Of a DNA stretch of 64,000 nucleotides, positions 49,036 to 61,458 are shown piece by piece. Position numbers and translations under genes: made by a program. The stretch's first letter is position 1. Each line of letters starts with the position of its first letter. The notes below the pieces were generated by a model. That model was not told where the DNA came from, made no database searches, and saw only the letters and a program-made list of their open reading frames with translations. The stretch is from NCBI RefSeq assembly GCF_905171775.1, contig NC_053499.1, forward strand, positions 138,244,422 to 138,308,421, written 5' to 3'. This DNA is from Rana temporaria (Eukaryota > Chordata > Amphibia > Anura > Ranidae).

Positions 49036-51242
49036 AGCAGAGTTCCACCCATAAAATTATCTTTGCAGTATTCAGCTCAAATCATTTTTTATCTGTATTG
49101 TATAGTTTAAATTCATATTGAAAACACAACGTTACCATAACAACTTAATATGTTTCACCAAGAAAATGGCCACCAACATGCTTGTCTTCAAGAAAATGTC
49201 CGCTGTGATTTGATTTCCCCAATTTTTAAATGATTGCCATGAGATTGAATATACTGGCTTCAAGAAAATGGATGTCAAACATATTCTCTTAGGCTTTGAC
49301 CATCTTGGTTTATCTTAGCTAACCAACAAAATGGCCGCAACCATAGCGGAGACATACACTCAGAGAAAATGGCCGCTGTGCTACTTTCTGATTTAGCCCA
49401 TAAAAGGAGACACCAGACATCCAATCTGGTTCCTCTGCTGAAGTCACGTGGTGTGAAGTAACATGTAAGGGCCGTGTGCCAAGTGTACTGTGGAAAACGG
49501 AAGTGACTACAAATGAACGGTTTGCATTTCTGCCTGTCTTAGTTTTTATGTAAGAGCATTATTGGTTATTTAATAAACGCATATTTTAAAAGTTTTTACG
49601 CTATGGGAGGCCTTTTGTTTTTGTTTTAATCCATACTCTGAGAGGCTTATTCACGTTTGAAAACCAGGATATCCATATTACTACTGGAGACATCCAACCG
49701 CACCATTGGAAGCACACACACGTGTGGAAACGGCTAGCAGCTGATGCCCCGGACACCCAGGAGATCTATAAGGCTCAGTGCAATCTATCATGGGGTAAGC
49801 GCTCTGTGAGCATTAAGGATTATGGAAACCATCTATAGAAGATTTGTTTGACACATTCTGATGCACGGAGATTTACTACACTCAATTTTTATACTTATAA
49901 GGACTATATTCATTTGTTCATTATCCCTTTGGGAATTGATCTTATTTATCATTATTTATTTATATCCAGTTTTTAGTGCACTTGTCACACTTTCAGATTG
50001 AGCAGTGACCTCCACCATTCACTTATTTATTTATTTATTTATTTATTTCATTCATCTTGTTCATGTGGTGGCGCGAGAGATTCACCTTGCAAATAAACAT
50101 TTCATTATGGGTGTCGTCTGTTTTCCTAGCCCCCCTCCCCCCTTCTCGCAGGTTCACACCCGAGACTCCCTGCAAGCCTGTGTTTGGTTGACTCCCGCCT
50201 GGAGTGATGGGGGACGTTCATCATGGGGATATTGGGATCCTTTGTCTGCACCACGGCCATCATCTCTGGTTACATGTCACCTTCTATATGCTTCGAGCGG
50301 TAAATATATCCTCACTATCTGTACTATGGGTGCCAGCATTTTACTTGAATGTTAGTATCCTAACATACTTTTTTTGACATCTTTCCAGAATACAAATCCC
50401 CCTGAAGAAGACCAAATTGTGGTTGAAACGCGTCGGGGTATTCTTATGGAAGCTACTTCATCAATGGCACTATATATTATTCCATTGTATCATTTAACAT
50501 TTAATTGTTGTTGAGATAGGTCTCCAACTGTCTGTAACCTGAATGTATTTTATATTACAACTATCTGCATCTTCATTACTCGTGATACAGAAACCTAGTA
50601 AAGATTTTTTTTATATATTTCCATGTCTTTGAATTTAATATACCTTACACAATATGTCGCTTTAAAGCCCCCGGGGGAAATTTCTCCATTTTTGTCTTTG
50701 CAAATAAACATAAGCAACAACATTTGGAAATGTTTTTATTTATTTTTTACTTACTCTTTCATGGCTGTTGCTAAGCGGTGCCTTGTAATCTGCCTCTTCC
50801 TCTCCCTGGCGCCTGACATAATTTTCCTTGGCGCCCGTGCTCGCTAGTGCTCCTGGGAGATGCGTTTTATCATTTCCCAAGAGTCAGTGGGCAGCACTGA
50901 GGGCTTTGTTGCCATCACACCGGGGCGGGTACTACGACGACGGTGCTCGTTGTGATGGCAACGTCAGTAGTGTACGATGCTGCGAGCTGTACATACTGCG
51001 CATGCGCAAGAAAGGGCAGTGCATGCTGGTCACTCAGCTGCACCGTATCCCGGAACATATTGCTTGTGGGCTTCACATGCCCACAAGAAATATGGAAAAT
51101 GCCAGGAGAGAAAAATATAAACTATCTTTCGACCGGATTTCGGATATAGAGCAAAGATCGATACATAAAACGCGATATTAATAAGACTGAAAAAAAAAGA
51201 TATTAATCAAAAAAATATATTTTAATCAGTGGGAACTCCGCT
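49036..51242. mobile_element. TTAA-flanked composite element, 2.2 kb
   Basis: TTAA at 49032-49035 precedes AGCAGAGTTCCACCC, and GTGGGAACTCCGCT precedes TTAA at 51243-51246. The ends are inverted copies. No transposase frame is present. The body includes AAAATGGCC repeats (49160-49380), a retroelement-like segment with a CTGAAGA...GAAACGCG motif at 50402, and GC-rich DNA at 50800-51050. Confidence 0.6.
50402..50600 (+). mobile_element. Retroelement tail with CTGAAGA...GAAACGCG motif, inside a TTAA element
   Basis: CCTGAAGAAGACCAAATTG followed by TGGTTGAAACGCGTCGGGG matches the layout of the tails at 5250 and 47967. Upstream sequence (about 49690-50340) with GGAGATCTATAAGGCTCAG resembles retroelement non-coding sequence. 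Limits are approximate. Confidence 0.4.
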
Positions 51243-51983
51243 TTAAGTAAAAAATGCCAACAAACCTTTTTAAGGTCCCGCTAGCTCTACACGGTTTCTA
51301 ATAACCTGGCTACTACAAAAACTCAATACCCCTATCAGGAGACAAATATGTGGGCAACCATTGTCAAAATTATTTTTCTGGCTGTAATGTTGTTACATTT
51401 GCTTCATTATTTCTGAGTCGCTGACCCAGAACCAATAAAAGGATTAGGAACTATAACATTTTCCTCACTCCCAACGCTGAGAACCGACGTGAACACTGCA
51501 CAGGCTCTGTGTTTTAATTAGACACTTGCCAACTTCTCCCTGTATTTTTACTGAGAGCGGGCGGCAGCTACAGGCCTGGCAACGTACCTGTACTTAGCCT
51601 GGCACACGAGCACTGGCGTGCCGCTCCCATGTCCGCAGGACACAACAGATTGCGGCTTCCGGGTATGTGATCACATGATCTTAATGTAAAAACATCTCAA
51701 TGGGTTTTATTCATAACAGCTGTGTTTAGTATTGTGATAGCTACTCGTGAATGCGCAGTAGGGAACCGGGCAGTGAAGCCGCAATGCTTCACTTCCTGGT
51801 TCCCTCACCAAGGAAGGCGGTGGGGGCAACTGAGAGACGAGCGATTGCTCGGCCTCGGCTGCCGGCATTGCAGGCGTGCTGGACAGGTAAGTGTCCATTT
51901 TTTAAAAGTCAGCAGCTGCAGTATTTGTAGCTGGTGTCTTTTAAAAAAAAAAATTTGGGTGGACCTCCGCTTTAAGTGGTTAA

Positions 51984-52209
51984 AGTGTAAGTAAACCCAC
52001 CTATCATTTTCAGCCAAGGAACCTGCCATCTTGGCCTATGTTTAATCTTCAACTGCCATGGTGCTGCACATGTGATCAGTTATGACACCAGCCATTGGAT
52101 GGTTTGACAGTTTGGTTGAGAGCACAACCAATGTGACAGTTAGCAATCCCGGCATGCCGGAAATGTAACTGCTTTTTGAAACTGTTAAATCGATGGGTTT
52201 ACTTCCGCT
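51984..52209. mobile_element. TTAA-flanked MITE, AGTGTAAGTAAACCCA ends
   Basis: TTAA at 51980-51983 and 52210-52213 flank AGTGTAAGTAAACCCA and TGGGTTTACTTCCGCT. Just left of it, GGACCTCCGCTTTAA (51961-51975) is the right end of another TTAA-type element whose left end I could not place. Confidence 0.7.
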
Positions 52210-52404
52210 TTAAGTTAGAAATTGATGTTCTGACAGATCAGTCCATTTTGTCCCCTTTTGCAGATAGAGCTATATTACCCACTAAAAATAAGTGGCTATT
52301 CTGTTTAAGTTTCAGATATTCAATTTCTCATCCTACTTTGTGCACAACAGTTGTCTTCTATTTTTGTCACTTAGCCTGTGGCAAGAATTAGAACAATGAG
52401 AAGG

Positions 52405-52414
52405 TCTCGCGAGA
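52405..52414. promoter_or_regulatory. TCTCGCGAGA palindrome
   Basis: This perfect 10-bp palindrome matches the known TCTCGCGAGA promoter element linked to Kaiso (ZBTB33). It lies in unclassified intergenic sequence without a nearby gene. Confidence 0.25.
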
Positions 52415-53034
52415 GACCAATCTGATGATAACATGAAGACACACTGCTGCCAAGGATGGAGGAACAAGTAGGAAACAGACAGACTGTACCAAGGGAGGAC
52501 AGATTCGAAAGAGAGGCAAGAAGAGCAAGAGAGTTGATGGGAAAAACTCAGGCACAGCAGCGAGAATTTAAGGGGAAGTCTACCTTTCTGACCATTTTCT
52601 ATGTTACACACAGTGCATTTCGTTACGATTCTTTTTTTGGACGGAAATTTCATTTTTCAGAGATTAGGATTTATATGATTCTTTGAATAGACACTGTATA
52701 GTAATTAATGCCAACAAATCCCCAAAAAAGTAATAACAAAATTAACAAATGCATTTGTTTTATTTGGATGACGTCACATAATGCAATAGTAGTTCGGGGC
52801 CATAGAGAAATTAATTCAATTTTCAAATTAATTACATAATTCGTATTCAGATAACAAATCAATCCATATTTCATTCCACTCGGTAACTCTGATGTACATG
52901 ACTCCAGTCGATATTGTCTAATTAGCTCAAGCCATTTCTTTTGGTGGATAAGAACAGCCGCCAAAAATGTTGTATTCTTCCGATTCTAATCTGTCTGATT
53001 CAATCATATAATGAATCTTCGTATTTCCTATGCA

Positions 53035-53170
53035 TGTGATGGAGAACCTTGGCACCCCCGATGTTTTGGAACTACATTTCCCATGATGCTCATGCACTCT
53101 ACAGTGTACTTGAGCATCATGAGAAATGTAGTTCCAAAACATCTGGGGTGCCAAAGTTCGCCATCACTGG
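53035..53170. mobile_element. Hairpin MITE, GATGGMGAACYTTGGCACCCC family
   Basis: The left arm GTGATGGAGAACCTTGGCAC and right arm GTGCCAAAGTTCGCCATCAC are inverted, with AAATGTAGTTCCAAAACATC-type arms continuing inward. CCTATGC occurs just outside both ends (53027-53033 and 53171-53177), a likely hAT target-duplication remnant. Confidence 0.8.
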
Positions 53171-53552
53171 CCTATGCCATCTTTATGTAGAGCAACAATT
53201 CTTTTTATCCTCAGGGAGTTCTTTGCCATGAGGTGCCATGTTGAACTTCCAGTGACCAGTATGAGAATGAGAGTGATAACACCAAATTCAACACACGTGC
53301 TCCCCGTTTACACCTGAGACCTAACGAGTGACATGACACCGGGGTGGAAAAATGGCTAATTGGGTCCAATTTGGACATTTTCACTTAGGGTTTACTCACT
53401 TTTGTTTAGACATTAATGGCTGTGTGTTGAGTTATTTTGAGGGGGCAGTAAATTTACACTGTTATACAAGCTGTACACTCACTACTTTACATTGTAGAAA
53501 TATGTAATTTCTTCCGTATTGTCACATGAAAAGATATAATAAAATATGTACT

Positions 53553-54243
53553 AGACATGTGCATTTGTTTTCGTTCAAATGCATTTTTGTCAGAATTTCT
53601 GGGATTTTCACATTCGTTTTAACAAACAATAACGGATGCGCAGAATCCGAAATACGAAAGATCCGACATATTAAATGCTTTATTTTTGTTTTGTTTCGAC
53701 AACAGTTCGATATAGATAGAAGATTCAACATGACGGTGACAAAAGCGATCTGTGTCTATTGAACCTGCGATTGAATGTGCCTAACCTAACTCTATTAGTC
53801 CAAGATTATTCAACATAGAGAGAAAAGATTAGACATTATAGAGACATGAAGATTCGACAAAGTAGCTAAAAACATACAAGTGGCAATCCGCCCCTGGTGG
53901 CAGGCAATGTGGCATTCCACACCTGGTGGCAGGTGTTGTGGCAATCCACATCTTAAGGCAGATGACGAGGCAATTCCCACCTAGTGGCAGGTGATTGCCA
54001 CAAACAGACATTTATGGTCAAATGCTATGCCCATAGGCTTTAGAATAATTATAATGTTGGTTGACTAGTAATAATAATTAATAAATATAATTATTACTAG
54101 TCATACAAAATTAGAATTCTACTATAGCTTGTAGGCGGAACATTCGACCGGGAATGTACGATTGCGGCGTCATACAGTTTAGCTGCTTCGTCAAATCTTC
54201 TTACAGTAGAACATTCGACAGACACCATTTATTAGTTTATTTT
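53553..54243 (+). mobile_element. Truncated MITE, AGACATGTGCATTTGTTTTCG family
   Basis: It starts AGACATGTGCATTTGTTTTC and shares a long series of blocks, in opposite orientation, with 56091-56808, including CTAACCTAACTCTATTAGTC, ATAGAGACATGAAGATT and the ACTAGTAATAAT palindrome. It lacks the last ~160 bases and the right terminus. Confidence 0.75.
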
Positions 54244-54944
54244 GTGTAATACCATTTATTCGTTTATTTTGTGTAATTTTTTATATCTTTACATGTTTTT
54301 CCACCTGATTAAGGGAAGATGGATGTGTCTTTCTTGTTGTGGGCAATGTGTCAGCAGGATGGCTCCCAAATTCCCACTTCTGGTGCCTCCTGTTTGCGCT
54401 TAGTTCCGCCTTTGGAATTTTACATATTTCTTTTGTTATGTCAGGCCATCATCATTGGTTGCCTGATTGCATCAGCCAGTTTAAGCCGTGATGACGTGGC
54501 TGTGGCACCGCCCCATTCTTTGGGGATGTGCAGGTGTTTTCCCCGGAGCCGCGACCATGTGATTGTAGTACTAACCTGGCCATGTGACTGCCTGGTCATG
54601 TGGGCGCCTGTGATGCGATTGGTGCTATCCGCGGCATGTGACGTGGGCAGGGCATGCGTGGTTGCGTCACACTTCTATTCCAGGAATGTCTTGTTGCGCT
54701 CTGTGCGCCTACATTTGCAGGTTACCATGGTGACCATTTGCTGTATGTGGACCATGTGCTACAGATGGGTCTCCTGATTGAGGGAAAGCCCCAGCCTGTG
54801 TGACGCCATCTCGCTCTGTGTCACGTCAGTCCGCTCATTGGCTGGAGGTGTGAGCCATGTGTCTTTCAAGCTATCCAATGGTTTCCCTTTTCATTTGGGG
54901 TCCCTGCCCTATGTCAGGTATTTTCCTTGCCTATGATTGTTAAC

Positions 54945-55256
54945 GATAACTTTACACCTGAAAACCCCTTACATAAACGGCGTATCTTTACTGTGACGGC
55001 CAGGCGTACGTTCGTGAATCGGCGTATCTAGCTGATTTACATATTCTAGGCATATATCAGCGTTCACCCCCCTAGCGGCCAGCGTAAATATGCAGTTAAG
55101 ATACGACGGCATAGGAGACTTACGCCGGTCGTATCTTAGCAACATTTAAGCGTATCTCAGTTTGAGCATACGCTTAAAGTTGTGACGGCGGGGATTCGGA
55201 CTTACGATGGCGTATCTACTGATACGCCCGTCGTAAGTCTATGTGAATCTACCCCT
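54945..55256. mobile_element. Partial CpG-rich MITE, CGACGGCGTATC family
   Basis: GACTTACGATGGCGTATCTA and GTCGTAAGTCTATGTGAATC at the right end match the right half of the family at 58866-62190. CCCTAGCGGCCAGCGTAAAT lies inside. The left part is missing. Confidence 0.65.
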
Positions 55257-56090
55257 ATATATACATATATATTAGTGTCTTTGTTCTCTTTATACATCTA
55301 CCGGGTGCTGAAGTTATTAGCACTAAAACTATATGGTCTCATGTCAAGAACGAACAACTCTGAGCTCTAGCGATCCATATAAACTTTGTTTTTAAGTAGA
55401 CTGGAGTTCTTCTTAACAGGAAGATTTTTTTTTTTCATTTTTAGTAATAAATCTTCCTTGAGCATAGCTGTTAAATCAAAACAACTTTTATTGTAGGAAC
55501 CATTGGCAAGATATTTTCACACCTTACAATAAAGTTTAAGTTGACCCAGCACTCTTCTCTCTTCTCACACCTTTCCGAGCGCTAACCATGGTAACTAAGC
55601 ATAGTAATCTCATTACGGAGTTAGCTCAAAGAAAATATTTGCAAGTGGACGCCTGTGTTTAATAAAATGCAAAAATGGGCAACAATATAAGTTGCATGTT
55701 TCACACCAGTAGCAATACGCTTATAAAAGAGATATGATAGCCACCTAAGGAACGCTGAGTCATAGAGCCTATAGAGACAGTGAGCCCACTTGGTGTCAGT
55801 ATACCTGAAGATGACTACTGGATATGTTGGGAAAACAGATGCCATACGATAAATAAATTGTAAATTGCAATAAACTATAGGCACCAAGCCACCAACAAAA
55901 ATGTCAGACCTGCAGCAATAGATGCAGTTGTTTAAAAAGTAATATGGATATTTTACAGATTGATATTTTATAAAAAAGTTACAGTGGACCGGCTTGGGCC
56001 AATGTAACTATGTATATTATTATACTTGGCAGATGTCCACGGAAGCAGAAAATCACTGAAGAAGACACCGCTACTCCAGTGGTCTCCACT

Positions 56091-56808
56091 AGACATGTGC
56101 ACACTGAAATATTTTGTTTTGGATTTTTTTTTTCGTCCAAAAAATTTATTAATTTAGTTATCCCCGAAATTCGTTTTTATTATTTTGTTTAGTTAAAAAA
56201 TGTATTTGTCCCAAAATCTTAATTAAGGTCGAATCTGTTAATAAAAGGCTTATGGTGTCTGTCGAATGTTCTAAGAAGATTAGATGGAGCAGCTAAACAG
56301 TACAACGCCGCAATCGTACATTTCCGGTCAAATGCTCCACCCACAAGCTATAGAAGAATTCTAATGTTGTATGACTAGTAATAATTATATTTATTAATTA
56401 TTATCACTAGTCAACCAACATTAGAATTCTTCTAAAGCCTACGGGCCGAGAATTTTTACCATAAATATCTGCTTGTGGCGATCATATGTTTTTAGCTGCT
56501 TTGTCAAATCTTCATGTCTCTATAATGTCAAATCTTTTCTCTCCATGCCAAATAATCTTGGACTAATAGAGTTAGGTTAGGCACATTCGACCGCAGGTTT
56601 GATAGACACAGATCGCTATTGTCATCATCATGTCGAATCTTCTATTTATATTAAACTGTTGTCACAACGAAGCGAAAAAAATAAAAAAATGATGTCGGAT
56701 CTTTCAGATTTCGGATTCTGCGCGTTCATTATCGCTTGTTGAAACAAAAGCGAAAATCCCAGAAATTCGGACAAAAATGCATTCTGACGAAAACAAATGC
56801 ACATGTCT
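56091..56808 (-). mobile_element. Full-length MITE, AGACATGTGC ends, 10-bp flanking duplication
   Basis: The ends AGACATGTGC and GCACATGTCT are exact inverse copies. GGTCTCCACT lies directly outside both (56081-56090 and 56809-56818). A direct repeat this long suggests a Mutator-like or related family. The centre is a palindrome around ACTAGTAATAATTATA. The 53553 copy lies in opposite orientation. Confidence 0.85.
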
Positions 56809-57404
56809 GGTCTCCACTCACTTCTCTAATCTTCTTCCTTTGTGAATGGCCGTGTAATTACAAAATATTTTTGAAGTGGGTTTTATGGATATTTATATGG
56901 GATAAAAAACACAAATATGTTTTCTGGATGCCTTTAAAATCCCATTAGAGGTAAAAAAAAATTGCTTTGTTAGATGAAAGCCTAGTACATACGGGCTGAA
57001 TGTTGGGTGACATCGGCTGGTTCAGTAAGACCCATCTGACATTCATCCTGTGTGTATGGCAGCCGGTCCAAAAGGAAAAGCATGCTGGAAAACCAGCAGC
57101 CCACCAGCTTCCAATTAGTGCTCTCAGACAATTCTATTTCTGAAAGCATTCCTAATTTACAGCATTTTTTTTTACACCTGCCTTAAGCTTTTGCACAGTT
57201 GTGTGTGTACATATAAATATGTGTGTTCAGGATTCACAAACACAAACACCCCTAAATGGACAAGCTTACCATCAGGTTGAGGTCAGGTCAGTGAAGTTCC
57301 GCTACCCCAAACTCGCTTTGTTTTGGTGGGCTCACCTGTTATATAAAGAGGGGGACTGCTAATACCAGGACCATTACAGAGATAAACCAGAAGTCAAAGT
57401 GAAG

Positions 57405-57921
57405 CAGTAGCAGCCCGTAATGCAGGGCGCAAGGGTGCCGCCCTCCCTATCCATGCGTCCGGCCCCCTAATCTACATGTGGGGCACTGTAGACATGGATT
57501 TCAATCTGTGTTCTTTTTTTAAGCATGTGATTGGAGCCAGAGGCTCAATAGTCTTCAAAAAAGAGTGGGCTCAGGGTGCAGTGCTCTGCAGTTGTGTGAC
57601 AAAAGCGAATGAATATTCGCTATTTTTACACTGATTCTCTTGTCTGAGACCCGTTTCCCGATTGGCTGAAAGGAGAAGGGTTCCAATTAGCCTAGGATGA
57701 CGAGGGAGGAGGCGCATGGTGGAAGCCTCATTGATGCAGAGGAGGAGACACAAGGGGTGGCGCTGCTGGCCCCATAGATGGGGTAAATGTCGGGCTCGAC
57801 CAACTGACCAGACCGGGGGGTGGTGCTGGTGACCTGACTTGCTAGGGAGGGTGGCTGTGGGTGCACTTTTTACCTCACCCCCCCCCCCCCCCATTTTTTT
57901 TTTTACCACTAGCCATCACTG
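57405..57921. mobile_element. hAT-like element, CAGTAGCAGCC...AGCCATCACTG
   Basis: The termini CAGTAGCAGCCCGTAATGCA and TAGCCATCACTG are inverted, imperfect copies flanked by AAGTGAAG and AAGTGGAG (57397-57404 and 57922-57929), an 8-bp target duplication with one change. A C-run/T-run tract (57878-57903) lies at the right end. No transposase. Confidence 0.65.
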
Positions 57922-58865
57922 AAGTGGAGTATTGAGAGCCGAGGGTATTGAGACCCACCTGTGAGTGGTAGATACCAGGAGTCAAAGACAGCAATCAAGT
58001 CTTGGACAATGCCTGACCCTAAGTTAGAAAGGGGCTGAGTTATTAATATCAAATCAACTGAAACACAAAAGCAAATAGGAGATGTGTAGGTCAGGCAGGA
58101 AGTTTAGGTGGTACTCATTGATGAACACAGCCTGGTTATTATAAATCTGGAAAATAGTTGTGAATTGTAAATCATGTATTAGAATGTTTTTCTATGGTCA
58201 TGCTCTGTAGACAAGAGTTGTGTTTGCTATCTGTACAGAGTATATTAGTAATGTATTATGATAATAATCAAATGGTCAGGTCAGGTTGAGGGCTACATTG
58301 TTTTAAATCTGTAGAGATATTAAAATTATATTATGATCATGTTCTGTAAATAGTTTAAACGGTATGAGTTGGATTGTCTATCTGTACAATATAATACAAT
58401 GCAATATTCATAATAATAGAAAAGTATTACAGTCATATTCAAATAGTCAGGTTTAAGGCTATAGTATTTAATGTCTGTAGAAAATGGATTAGAATTATAT
58501 TATGGCTGTATTCTGTGGATAGGTCCTACTGTATGTTTTGTTTTCTCTGCCGGTAGGGAGTATGAAAAGAATGTAATGTGATCCTGCTGTGTGATAAGGT
58601 ATTAGAACTGTATTATGATCATATTAATTGGTCAGGTCAACTTGTGGGTTGCAATGTTATATAATTGTAGACAATGTATTACGATCATGAAGTTAGGTCA
58701 TACTATAGGTGTTATGTTTTTTCTGCTTAGCATTTCATGGAGCTGTGTTATTACCATATCCAGTGGTCGGGTCAGGTTGGGGGCTGTAGTGTACAATGTC
58801 ATTACAGACTATAATAAAATTATATTATGGCCATGTGCACTGCTTAGGTCATACTAGGAAATGAA

Positions 58866-59564
58866 GGGCCAGATTCACAAAAGAGATACGACGGCGTATC
58901 TCCTGAGATACGATTGTCGTATCTATGCGCCTAATTCATAGAATCAGGTTACGCATAGATAGCCCTAAGATCCGACAGGTGTAACTATGTTACACTGTCG
59001 GATCTTAGGCTGCAATTCTAGGCCGGCCGCTAGGTGGCGATTCCATTGCGGTCAGCGTAGAATATGCAAATGACTAGTTACGCCGATTCACGAACGTCCG
59101 CTTTGCCCGTCGATCTAAATTTACGTTGTTACCGTAGAGATGCGTCGCGTAAAACTAAGCATGCCCTCTAGGTGGTGTAACCAATGTTAAGTATGGCCGT
59201 CGTTCCCGCGTCAAAATTTTAAATTCCACGTCGTTTGCGTAAGTCGTCCGTGAATGGCGCTGGACGCCGTTAACGTCGAAACCAATGACGTCCTTGCGAC
59301 GTCATTTAGCGCAATGCACGTCGGGTAATTTTACGGACGGAGCATGCGCAGTACGTTCGGCGCGGGAAAGCACCTAATTTAAATGGTGCCCGCCCCATTT
59401 GAATTGGGCGGGCTTGCGCCGAGCGGATTTACGTTACACCGCCGCAAGTTTACAGGTAAGTGCTTTGTGAATCAGGCACTTACGCTGTAAACCTGCGGCG
59501 GTGTAACGTAAATGGGATACGTTACGCCGCCGCAGCGTAACGTATTTGTCTGTGAATCTGGCCC
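58866..59564. mobile_element. CpG-rich MITE, GGGCCAGATTCACA ends (699 bp)
   Basis: GGGCCAGATTCACA and TGTGAATCTGGCCC are exact inverted termini. Inside are GATACGACGGCGTATC, CGGACGGAGCATGCGCAGTA and long inverted blocks (TTACGTTACACCGCCGC). No coding sequence. Confidence 0.85.
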
Positions 59565-59565
59565 T

Positions 59566-59930
59566 ATAACTTTCACAAAGACCAAATAATATGCACCAAT
59601 TTGTACTTATTTTTACCAAAGATATGTAGCAGTATAAATTTTGGCCAAAATTTCTGAAGAAAAAATACTAATTTGCTAAATTTTATAACAGAAACAAAGA
59701 AAAATGTATTTTGTTTTATACAGAATTTTCAGTCTTTTTTCTCTTATAGCGCAAAAAATAAAAAACCCAACGGTGATTAAATATCACCAAAAGAAAGCTC
59801 TATTTGTGTGAAAAAAAGGACGGAAATTTAATTTGGGTACAATGTTGTATGACTATGAGTAATTGTCATTCAAATTGTGAGAGCACCGAAAGCTGAAAAT
59901 TGGTCTGGTAATAAAGGGGGTTTAAGTGCC
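59566..59930. repeat. Partial copy of the element nested at 18626-19893
   Basis: ACCAAAGATATGTAGCAGTA, TTTTGGCC, TTATAGCGCAAAAAATAAA and AAGAAAGCTCTATTTGTGTG correspond in order to 19565-19770. It ends near TTAAGTGCCCAGTGGTC, without the full termini. Confidence 0.65.
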
Positions 59931-60738
59931 CAGTGGTCAAATTGTCCTCATACATCTATTCATATTTGGCAGTCTCATTATATATCATTATATTGGTATA
60001 TACAATGTTCTGCGTCTGTGCAAAGAGTTGTACAGTGATAGCATGACATTGTTTACTGATCTGATCATGTTGGAAGGTCAAGTATCATATACTTGTATAG
60101 AGAATGACAGCATTTTGCCTGGTGTTCAGGTCATACTGGAGTGTGTAACTTTTTATGTGTGTACAGAAAGGGTTATGTTCTATTTTATATGTTAATACAG
60201 AATATAAGAGAACTGTATTATGCCTGCTGCTCAGGTGGTCAGGTCATACTAGAATAAGTATAATCTTTTGTGAGTATAGATGGTGTTGTATTTTATTTTA
60301 TATACTAGTACAAAGAGAATTGTATTATGTTTTGTGGCCAGGTCTTATTGTGATATGTCATCTTTTCCACCTGTAAATGTGCAGTGTTCTACGCTATGTA
60401 GTAATACAGAATATAACAGAATTGTATTATGACTTCTGGTGGTTGGGTCACATTAGCTGGTATTGTGTTTCCTGTCTGTATAGAATGCGTGGGAGTTTTC
60501 AGTGTCTGTATAATATATAATTCAAAATTCTTTACTGATTTTCTCCATTGATAATGTCATTCTAAGAGTTAGTACTCTACATCTGTATGGAATAATTATA
60601 CACCTACATGTACAGATTCGCAGGAACAACAGAAAATTGAAGTTGTATATAAGAAATATACCATTCCTTCTAACGCTGAATAAATCAACCCACTTATTCA
60701 TTAATGCAGTTCAACCACAGTAAAGTTCTAGTGATTGT

Positions 60739-61439
60739 GGGCCAGATTCATAGAGAACTGCGGCGGCGTAACGTATCGTCTTTAAGTTACACCGCCGCAA
60801 GTTTTCCTCGTAAGTGCTTGATTCACAAAGCACTTGAGTATAAACTTGCGGCGGAGTAACGTAAAGACGTCCGGCGCAAGCCCGCCTAATTCAAATGGGG
60901 CGTGTACCATTTAAATTAGGCGCGTTCCCGCGCCGAACGTTCTGCGCATGCTCCGTTAGGAAATTTCCCGACGTGCATTGCGTGAAACTACGGGGCCCCG
61001 ACGTGGTTTTTGAATGGCGACGTGCGTAACGTACTTTCGTATTCCCGGACGTCTTACGCAAAAAAAAACAAAAATTGAAATTCGACCTGGGAACGACGGC
61101 CATACTTTAACATGGCTCGTCAAAAGTTAAGCCATGAAAAAGCAGGCCTAACTTTGCGACGGGAAAAACCGACTAGCGACGACGTAACGAACGCGCGTAC
61201 CTTCGTGGATCGCCGTAAAAGCTAATTTGCATACCCGACGCTGGAAAACAATGCGAACTCCACCCAGCGGCGGCCGAAGTATTGCATCCTAAGATCCGAC
61301 GGTGTAAGTCAATTACACCTGTCGGATCTTAGGGCTATCTATGCGTAACTGATTCTATGAATCAGCCGCATAGATACTCTCAGAGATACAACGGCGTATC
61401 AGGAGATACGCCGTCGTATCTCTTTTGTGAATCTGGCCC
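60739..61439. mobile_element. CpG-rich MITE, GGGCCAGATTCA ends (701 bp), reverse of the 58866 copy
   Basis: GGGCCAGATTCATAGAGAAC at the left and TTTTGTGAATCTGGCCC at the right are inverted termini. Internal blocks (TTCTGCGCATGCTCCG, TTACACCGCCGCAAG, GATCCGACGGTGTAA) appear in reverse order relative to the 58866 copy, so it is inserted the other way round. Confidence 0.85.
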
Positions 61440-61458
61440 AGTATAACAAAAACTCAAT

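Larger units (their letters stand above)
58060..60640. repeat. Degenerate minisatellite with GGTCAGGTCA words, split by a MITE
   Basis: GGTCAGGTCAGGTTGAGGGC, AGTCAGGTTTAAGGCTATAG, GGTCAGGTCAACTTGTGGGT and GGTCGGGTCAGGTTGGGGGC appear near 58275, 58446, 58630 and 58766. Between them lie diverged ATTATATTATGGTCATG and TGTCTGTAGA words. Similar GGTCAGGTCATACT units resume near 60125-60430 after the insertions. Confidence 0.55.

Noticed and set aside
54319..54777. 152-codon frame with hydrophobic stretches
   Set aside because: No family resemblance. It lies between mobile elements and is rich in CATGTG-derived words.
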